Position numbers and translations under genes: made by a program. Positions 1 to 3,390 of a stretch of 5,090 nt of DNA are shown here, in pieces. The DNA comes from an uncultured Clostridia bacterium (GTDB lineage: Bacteria; Bacillota; Clostridia; TANB77; CAG-508), in the NCBI GenBank assembly GCA_947628885.1, contig CANRBO010000082.1, positions 1 through 5,090 on the forward strand. The letters run 5' to 3'. Within the stretch, counting starts at the first letter, position 1; every line of letters begins with the position of its first letter. The notes under the pieces are model-generated. The model was not told the origin of the DNA. It ran no database searches and saw only the letters and a program-made list of their open reading frames with translations.

Positions 1-431
1 GCGTTTGTAACAACAATTGCTCTATCTGCACCAGCTATGGCATTTTTAAATCCTTGTTCTATTCCTGCTGGACAATCTATTAATATATAATCAAATTCTT
101 CTTTTAATTTTGAAGTAAGTTCCTTCATTTGATCTTCATTTACAGCACTTTTATCTCTCGTTTGTGCTGCTGGTAATAAAAATAATTCTGTAAACCTTTT
201 ATCTTTTATAAGGGCTTGTCTTAATTTACATTTCTCCTCAACAACATCTACTATATCATATACAATTCTATTTTCTAGCCCCATAACAACATCAAGGTTT
301 CTTAAGCCAATATCAGTATCTATGAGCACGACCTTTTTTCCTTTAAGTGCTAGGGCTGCTCCAATGTTGGCAGTTGTTGTAGTTTTACCTACACCACCTT
401 TTCCAGATGTTATGACTATTATTTCACCCAT
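1..431 (-). CDS. minD: Septum-site determining ATPase MinD, N-terminal 143 residues (runs off left edge)
   Basis: MinD is a membrane-associated ATPase of the ParA/MinD family. It dimerises on ATP, binds the inner face of the membrane and recruits the division inhibitor MinC to keep FtsZ rings away from the poles. Visible here are the deviant Walker A GKGGVGKTT at residues 10-18 (signature Lys11, catalytic-loop Lys16), the switch motif DTDIGLRNLD at 38-47, LLPAAQT at 85-91 and the Walker B region DYILIDCPAGIEQG at 114-127. Residue spacing matches canonical MinD closely. The C-terminal half, including the amphipathic membrane-targeting helix, lies beyond position 1. The ATG at 429-431 follows an AAAGGATGAG SD (443-448 core, 11-nt spacer) and a near-consensus promoter. 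The gene immediately upstream is an SSB-like gene, not minC, so minD starts its own transcript here. minE may follow outside the window. Identification is firm. Confidence 0.96.
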   Translation of the reverse strand, partial: MGEIIVITSGKGGVGKTTTTANIGAALALKGKKVVLIDTDIGLRNLDVVMGLENRIVYDIVDVVEEKCKLRQALIKDKRFTELFLLPAAQTRDKSAVNEDQMKELTSKLKEEFDYILIDCPAGIEQGFKNAIAGADRAIVVTN

Positions 432-472
432 ATTTAATCTCATCCTTTCTAAGGCACAAATATTACATATAT

Positions 473-501
473 ATTATATTTACATTTTTAATAAAAGTCA
501 A
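473..501 (-). promoter_or_regulatory. Sigma-A-type promoter of minD
   Basis: On the minus strand, TTGACT (496-501) and TATAAT (473-478) are separated by exactly 17 nt, giving 11 of 12 consensus bases. Transcription should begin near position 466, leaving a leader of about 35 nt before the minD ATG. This supports minD being expressed independently of the upstream SSB-like gene. Confidence 0.85.
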
Positions 502-507
502 TGTAAA

Positions 508-535
508 AATACAAAAATGTTACAAAAATATTACA
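508..535 (-). promoter_or_regulatory. Tandem 11-nt-spaced TGTAAH half-sites upstream of minD (WalR-like box)
   Basis: Read on the minus strand, TGTAAT (530-535), five bases, TGTAAC (519-524), five bases, TGTATT (508-513) form three half-sites at one-helical-turn spacing. The first pair matches the published WalR (YycF) consensus TGTWAH-N5-TGTWAH at every defined position; the third half-site has one mismatch. The perfect pair ends 17 nt upstream of the minD -35 element, a position suited to an activator. PhoP-type boxes have similar geometry, so an OmpR-family response regulator is the safer statement. AT richness raises the chance of coincidence. Confidence 0.45.
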
Positions 536-601
536 TTTTTTATAATAATTACTGATTTTGTTTTTAAAATGTAAAATATTATTAATAAACTTTGATCGAG
601 T

Positions 602-634
602 AGAGAATAAATAATTATTTTATTTATTCCCTCT
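602..634. other. AT-rich hairpin in the region between the SSB-like gene and minD
   Basis: Positions 605-614 and 620-629 are perfect 10-base inverted complements around a 5-nt loop. An alternative outer pairing of 602-605 with 631-634 is possible across a small bulge. It is almost entirely A/T, so it is weak as RNA. It may be a secondary transcription-end element after the 643-678 hairpin, or just a palindrome. The rest of 432-694 holds the minD promoter and boxes and no gene. Confidence 0.35.
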
Positions 635-642
635 TACCACAA

Positions 643-678
643 ATAAAATCCCAATTCTCAATTGAATCAGGATTTTAT
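643..678 (-). terminator. Probable intrinsic terminator after the SSB-like gene
   Basis: Seventeen nt after the stop codon at 695-697, the minus strand can fold a 9-bp outer stem (670-678 with 643-651) whose 3' arm reads GGATTTTAT and runs on into TTTG. Inside is a second 5-bp stem (660-664 with 652-656) with a 3-nt loop, and a 5-nt bulge on one side. The U-rich 3' arm fits a rho-independent terminator. The A-rich opposite arm means it could also work in the other direction. Confidence 0.6.
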
Positions 679-694
679 AGGTATTTACATCAGC

Positions 695-1279
695 TTATTG
701 TGCATCTTCCATATCTTTGTCATCTTCATTAACTAATTCTAAGCTTGCTATTGAAACCTCATAAGCAACTTTTGAACAGAATCTTGCATTTCTTCCCCAC
801 GCAATACATGGAATATAGTCTGACTTGTTGTATGCTCTATTTACTGCTAAAAGTAAATCTGCGATTTCTCTTCCAAATGGAGTTTGTCTGTAAATAGGAG
901 GTTTACATATATAACCTACTAAAACAACTTCGTTTGATAAGAAATCTTTGCTAGCAACAACTTCATCTTCTTGATTTTCTAAGAATTCAATGTCTTTAGC
1001 GAAAACTGTTAAAATTAATCTGTTCTTTTCTCTTTCATAACTATTATAAGATCTGAATTGTCCTTTGACTCTTACCTTTTTATCAACGACTAATTCATCT
1101 TCTTTAAATAATCTTTCAGATATTGTAATAGGTATAATATCATCATTTCCACTTAGTCTTGGTACACTCATATTAAATGTATAAAATTTCTCTCCGTATA
1201 TTTCATGACTAAATACCTTTTCATTAGTAATTTTTCCTACTAACTCTAAATTATTATTTTCCACATAATTAGTTTCCAA
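695..1279 (-). CDS. Two-OB-fold single-stranded DNA-binding family protein with a shortened second domain
   Basis: This 194-residue protein looks like the clostridial SSB-like family with two tandem OB folds. It should bind single-stranded DNA in the cytoplasm, but its exact role is not established from sequence. Domain 1 spans about residues 10-103 (LELVGKI, FYTFNMSVPRLS, VRVKGQFRSYNSY, LILTVFAKDIEFL). Domain 2 begins near 116 with VVLVGYICKPPIYR, TPFGREIADLLLAVNR and NKSDYIPCIAWGRNARFC. It then jumps directly to VAYEVSIASLEL, with no counterpart of the domain-1 segment at 66-82. The tail is acidic (NEDDKDMEDAQ) but is not the usual DDDIPF-type SSB tip. The start is TTG at 1277-1279, set by a full AAGGAGG SD 8 nt upstream. 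The gene has its own promoter (1340-1368) and a probable terminator (643-678), so it appears monocistronic. Family assignment is good; function of the shortened domain is uncertain. Confidence 0.85.
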   Translation of the reverse strand: METNYVENNNLELVGKITNEKVFSHEIYGEKFYTFNMSVPRLSGNDDIIPITISERLFKEDELVVDKKVRVKGQFRSYNSYEREKNRLILTVFAKDIEFLENQEDEVVASKDFLSNEVVLVGYICKPPIYRQTPFGREIADLLLAVNRAYNKSDYIPCIAWGRNARFCSKVAYEVSIASLELVNEDDKDMEDAQ

Positions 1280-1287
1280 CTTGTTTT

Positions 1288-1294
1288 CCTCCTT
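1288..1294 (-). promoter_or_regulatory. Strong SD site that fixes the TTG start of the SSB-like gene
   Basis: The minus strand reads AAGGAGG, a full 7-base match to the 16S anti-SD, with an 8-nt spacer to TTG at 1277-1279. No ATG or GTG sits at a better distance in this frame, so the non-ATG start is well supported. Confidence 0.85.
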
Positions 1295-1339
1295 AATCTT
1301 TGTTCTTGTGTATCTTAAAAAAATTTACCGCTATTATTA

Positions 1340-1368
1340 ATTATACTACATAAATTTAAATTTGTCTA
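1340..1368 (-). promoter_or_regulatory. Sigma-A-type promoter of the SSB-like gene
   Basis: The minus strand has TAGACA (1363-1368) and a perfect TATAAT (1340-1345) with a 17-nt spacer. The start site should lie near 1333, giving a leader of about 54 nt. A perfect TTGACA also occurs at 1376-1381, but the hexamer 17 nt downstream (TAAATT, 1353-1358) is only a 4 of 6 match, so it may be at most a weak second promoter. Confidence 0.8.
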
Positions 1369-1395
1369 CATAAAATGTCAAAATATTTTCAATTT

Positions 1396-1412
1396 TGTAA
1401 TTTTTTTGTAAT
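1396..1412 (+). promoter_or_regulatory. TGTAAT-N5-TGTAAT direct repeat (WalR-like box) in the 1280-1489 intergenic region
   Basis: The plus strand carries TGTAAT at 1396-1401 and again at 1407-1412, separated by five T, a complete match to TGTWAH-N5-TGTWAH. It lies 27 nt upstream of the -35 of the SSB-like promoter, against 17 nt for the minD box, which is about one helical turn more. Its orientation relative to the gene is opposite to that at minD. Apart from this box and the promoter, the 210-bp gap shows no gene and no clear terminator for the upstream 107-aa gene. Confidence 0.4.
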
Positions 1413-1489
1413 ATTGCCGTTATATTCTATGGTATTGTTTGGTTTCTTTCTATATCATTATGCTTAGTTTTTATTTAATTTGCTATCGA

Positions 1490-1813
1490 TTAATTTGTTG
1501 TTTGCGTTACTTTGTTTTCTATTTGATTTGATACTGATTTATTTGTTGTTGGAATTACTTTGTTTTCCATTTGATTTGTTGTTGATTGACTTGTTGTTTG
1601 CGTTACTTTGTTTTCCGTTTGATTTGTTGTTTGATTGGATTTGCTGTCAGATTGTTCTATAGCAGTTTGATTCGAATCCACCACATTTGCTGATGTTTTA
1701 ATAATTTCATTATTTCTCTTTGTTATAGCAAAAGACATTATAAATAAAAATGCAACTGTGCTTAGAGATATTAAATATGACACTATTTTCTCTTTGCTAA
1801 AAACCATAAACAT
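1490..1813 (-). CDS. Signal-anchored protein with extracellular Thr/Asn/Gln-rich 16-residue repeats
   Basis: I do not recognise this 107-residue protein. A short basic N-terminus (SKEK) is followed by a hydrophobic segment at about residues 11-30, then TKR and a hydrophilic region. This suggests an uncleaved signal anchor or a signal peptide, with the rest outside the cell. Residues 64-107 are repeats of the type NQxENKVxxTTxxxxx: units 64-79, 80-95 and a partial unit 96-107, with ENKV at 67, 83 and 99. Such low-complexity tails are common wall-spanning or surface linkers, but no enzyme, sortase or binding motif is visible. The ATG at 1811-1813 has a GGAGGT SD with a 7-nt spacer; a second ATG two codons on is less well placed. 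The SD lies in a hairpin. The reading frame after the stop still resembles the repeat, so the C-terminus may be lost. Confidence 0.72.
   Translation of the reverse strand: MFMVFSKEKIVSYLISLSTVAFLFIMSFAITKRNNEIIKTSANVVDSNQTAIEQSDSKSNQTTNQTENKVTQTTSQSTTNQMENKVIPTTNKSVSNQIENKVTQTTN
1493..1624 (-). repeat. 48-bp tandem repeats encoding the 16-residue units, about 2.75 copies
   Basis: A marker sequence (gcgttac or gaattac on the plus strand) recurs at 1504, 1552 and 1600, giving an exact 48-bp period that keeps the reading frame. Copies differ at several positions, so the array is not newly expanded. The matching pattern continues in decayed form below 1493, past the stop codon. Confidence 0.88.
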
Positions 1814-1819
1814 AAAATT

Positions 1820-1852
1820 ACCTCCAACTAATTTATATTCAATTAATTGGAG
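1820..1852 (-). promoter_or_regulatory. Hairpin sequestering the SD site of the 107-aa gene
   Basis: In the minus-strand RNA, 1852-1841 (CUCCAAUUAAUU) pairs with 1833-1822 (AAUUAGUUGGAG) over 12 consecutive positions, including one U-G wobble, around a 7-nt loop. The 3' arm contains GGAG, four of the six bases of the SD GGAGGU (1820-1825), leaving GU and the ATG single-stranded. This would limit ribosome access unless melted or displaced. It might instead be a DNA operator. Other parts of 1814-1895 show no gene and no convincing promoter. Confidence 0.55.
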
Positions 1853-1895
1853 ATTATTACTATATTAAACAATACTATATTTTTTATTTCATTAG

Positions 1896-2033
1896 TTAGA
1901 TAAGTCCCATTTTCTTCATCATCTTTTTGCCTTGTTTCATCATCTTATTAGGACCCATTGTACACTCTGCACATACCAATGCAGCTCCTGCACTAATTAC
2001 CATACCGGCTATCATGCCTTTTACAAATTTCAT
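1896..2033 (-). CDS. 45-aa membrane peptide with CAEC motif and Met/Lys-rich tail
   Basis: This short gene encodes 45 residues. A hydrophobic, glycine-containing helix (about residues 4-22, GMIAGMVISAGAALV with a GxxxG at G6-G10) ends in CAEC (Cys21, Cys24). The tail, residues 26-45, holds six Met and six Lys (KMMKQGKKMMKKMG). I do not recognise the family. The arrangement suggests a single-span membrane peptide with a basic cytoplasmic tail. The Cys pair and Met clusters could bind metal, but that is only inference. The ATG at 2031-2033 is preceded in frame by TGA, so no earlier start is possible. The SD is modest (AAGGA at 2046-2050, 12-nt spacer). It lies 59 nt after the second TauE/SafE gene and 82 nt before the 107-aa gene, all in one direction, so cotranscription is likely. 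Confidence 0.68.
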   Translation of the reverse strand: MKFVKGMIAGMVISAGAALVCAECTMGPNKMMKQGKKMMKKMGLI

Positions 2034-2092
2034 AATTATTCACTTTCCTTTCTTTCATTTTACTTATTTAAAGATTTTATCTCCTACTATTA

Positions 2093-2461
2093 TTATGGCT
2101 TTTTTATATATTTTCTATACCAACAAATTGCTTGATATATTGCAATTAATATAATAAATATGGCAAAACATTTTCTTAATATATTTACATTTATCTTGTT
2201 TGCAATAATTGCACCTGCTATCGCACCAATTACTCCTGAAACTGTTAGAGGAATCGCCACTTTCCATTTTAATCTATGATTTTTGATGTTTACAATCGTT
2301 GCAATAATTGATGTTGGGACGAAAAATATTATATTACTTGCTTGTGCAACCAATTGATTTACTCCCAAAAAGCATACCAAAAAAGTTATAAGAATTGTGC
2401 CTCCACCCATCCCCATACCACTTATTATTCCTGAAATTACACCAATTACAATTTCTCTCAT
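2093..2461 (-). CDS. Half-size TauE/SafE-family permease, second subunit (122 aa)
   Basis: TauE/SafE proteins (PF01925) are membrane permeases linked to export of sulfite, sulfoacetate and other small anions. A full member has about 250 residues built from two similar four-helix repeats. This protein is one repeat. The hallmark glycine-rich segment GIISGMGMGGGTILITF spans residues 11-27, and hydrophobic segments lie at about 4-33, 42-58, 68-88 and 96-113. The second repeat hallmark, a charged loop before GVIGAIAGAIIANKI (76-90), is also present. The ATG overlaps the stop of the upstream half as ATGA. Two TAA codons stand directly before it in the same frame and no SD is evident, so translation probably depends on ribosomes finishing the first gene. 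A heterodimer with the 131-aa half is the natural reading. The substrate is unknown. Confidence 0.85.
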   Translation of the reverse strand: MREIVIGVISGIISGMGMGGGTILITFLVCFLGVNQLVAQASNIIFFVPTSIIATIVNIKNHRLKWKVAIPLTVSGVIGAIAGAIIANKINVNILRKCFAIFIILIAIYQAICWYRKYIKKP

Positions 2462-2853
2462 TTATTAAAAGTTAGTATGGCTGCATAAATTAAGAAAATT
2501 ATAAAAATTAAAGACAGATATTTATCATTTATTTTATCTAAGATTTTAGCTCCAATCCAGCCTCCTATTAATCCTCCTACTCCACAAAGTACGCCCATTT
2601 TTAAATCAATGTTTCCAGCTTTGTTATAAATAAACATGCTAGCTAGTACCATTGGCAAAATGCTAAAAATAGCAATTGCTCTTGCTTCCTTCTCTTCGGT
2701 TTTCACAAAATACAATAACCCCGGAACTGCTATAAGTCCACCACCTGAAGCAAAAAGACCACTTAAGAATCCTGTGCATAAACCAAGTATGATAATTTTT
2801 ACTTTATCCTTTTTGTTTTGCCATTTTTTATTATCCATACTTTTATATTTCAT
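2458..2853 (-). CDS. Half-size TauE/SafE-family permease, first subunit (131 aa)
   Basis: This is the partner four-helix repeat of a split TauE/SafE permease. A basic N-terminus of about 18 residues precedes GLCTGFLSGLFASGGGLIAVPG (24-45), the glycine-rich family hallmark. Hydrophobic segments lie at about 19-50, 58-76, 84-103 and 111-128, and KAGNIDLKMG plus GGLIGGWIGAKILDKI (93-108) match the second conserved block of the repeat. Four helices per subunit would give about eight for the pair, as in single-chain members. The start is uncertain: ATG at 2851-2853 is used here, but neither it nor Met6 (2836-2838) has a good SD, and the first choice adds five residues. It follows the 140-aa gene by 30 nt and overlaps the next half by 4 nt, so it is operonic. 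The transported anion cannot be inferred. Confidence 0.85.
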   Translation of the reverse strand: MKYKSMDNKKWQNKKDKVKIIILGLCTGFLSGLFASGGGLIAVPGLLYFVKTEEKEARAIAIFSILPMVLASMFIYNKAGNIDLKMGVLCGVGGLIGGWIGAKILDKINDKYLSLIFIIFLIYAAILTFNK

Positions 2854-2883
2854 CTTTCAATCTATTTTAATATTTTTATTTTT

Positions 2884-3306
2884 TCATTTTTTAGAAATTT
2901 TATACAATTTTTTTCTATATATGTTAATTTCTTTTGGTTCTATTCTTTTTGCATTTTTGGAAGCTTCATAATCTTTTGCTTCGTTCCACCTCATTACTTT
3001 AATATCACGATATTTTTCTAATACTGTATTATATTTATCATGCTCTTCTTCCCAAACTGATTCTGGGATTTTGTCGAATGCATCAAACATTTTTTCCGCT
3101 TCTGACAAATATATAACCTGTTCTTGTGGAGACATGTTTTTATATCGTTTTGCAAATACTGCAAGCTTATCTAAACTATCATTTGCTCTTACAAAAGATA
3201 TGAAATCTTTTATATTTATGCCTGCTAGTCGCATTTGCATGACTGCTGTTGCGACCAAAATAACTATAAATATTAGTAAAATAAACATTAAAGCGAGAAT
3301 AGTCAT
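2884..3306 (-). CDS. Conserved-looking single-span membrane protein of unknown function (140 aa)
   Basis: I do not recognise a characterised family. Residues 2-24 form one strong transmembrane helix at the very N-terminus. The rest is hydrophilic and probably helical: NIKDFISFVRANDSLDKLAVFAK (31-53), MSPQEQVIYLSEAEKMFDAFDKIP (58-81), then WEEEHDKYNTVLEKYRDIKVMRW (85-107) and a Lys-rich tail. The positive charge after the helix suggests a cytoplasmic domain anchored to the membrane. No catalytic motif is visible. The ATG at 3304-3306 has an AAGGAGA SD with an 11-nt spacer, and an excellent promoter lies just upstream, so this gene heads the transcript that continues into the TauE/SafE pair. 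Its place beside clpC does not by itself imply a role in proteolysis, because the two are separated by that promoter. Confidence 0.8.
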   Translation of the reverse strand: MTILALMFILLIFIVILVATAVMQMRLAGINIKDFISFVRANDSLDKLAVFAKRYKNMSPQEQVIYLSEAEKMFDAFDKIPESVWEEEHDKYNTVLEKYRDIKVMRWNEAKDYEASKNAKRIEPKEINIYRKKLYKISKK

Positions 3307-3333
3307 TTAATATTTGCTCTCCTTATCTTTAGA

Positions 3334-3370
3334 TTTTTACAATTTCATTATAGCATTAGTTTTTACAATT
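3334..3370 (-). repeat. 11-nt direct repeat bracketing the -10 of the membrane-gene promoter
   Basis: AATTGTAAAAA occurs at 3360-3370 (spacer, touching the -35) and at 3334-3344 (about the start site), 26 nt apart. Placement over the core promoter would suit a repressor, but the sequence is AT-rich and chance recurrence is possible. No obvious terminator stem for clpC is seen in 3307-3390. Confidence 0.3.
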
Positions 3371-3375
3371 ATCAA
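3347..3375 (-). promoter_or_regulatory. Sigma-A-type promoter heading the membrane-gene run
   Basis: TTGATA (3370-3375) and TATAAT (3347-3352) are 17 nt apart on the minus strand, and TG precedes the -10 by one base (TGCTATAAT), giving an extended -10. The start site should be near 3340, leaving about 33 nt of leader before the 140-aa gene. No other convincing promoter was seen down to 1814, so it probably serves all five genes. Confidence 0.85.
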
Positions 3376-3390
3376 CTAGATTATTAGAAA

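Noticed and set aside
322..555. Plus-strand frame across the start of minD
   Set aside because: It lies opposite the conserved Walker A region of minD and continues into the AT-rich promoter; no SD or family signal.
1376..1381. Perfect TTGACA as the main -35 of the SSB-like gene
   Set aside because: It is 30 nt from the perfect TATAAT; the TAGACA at 1363-1368 has the correct 17-nt spacing.
1493..1624. Possible CRISPR-like array
   Set aside because: The 48-bp units are contiguous without unique spacers and encode in-frame 16-residue protein repeats.
1480..1662. Leu/Phe-rich open frame on the plus strand
   Set aside because: It is the complement of the 48-bp repeats of the 107-aa gene; no SD, and its periodic composition follows from the repeat.
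1993..2058. 21-codon minus-strand frame overlapping the 45-aa gene
   Set aside because: No SD at a usable distance and a highly polar, nondescript product; the overlapping 45-aa frame has better features.
2455..2470. Programmed frameshift joining the two TauE/SafE halves
   Set aside because: No standard slippery heptamer is present, and two TAA codons in the second frame directly before its ATG leave almost no window for a shift; ATGA re-initiation explains the layout better.
2636..3310. Plus-strand hydrophobic frames opposite the TauE/SafE first half and the 140-aa gene
   Set aside because: Hydrophobicity comes from complementing A-rich lysine/asparagine codons; the minus-strand genes have family motifs or SD and promoter support.
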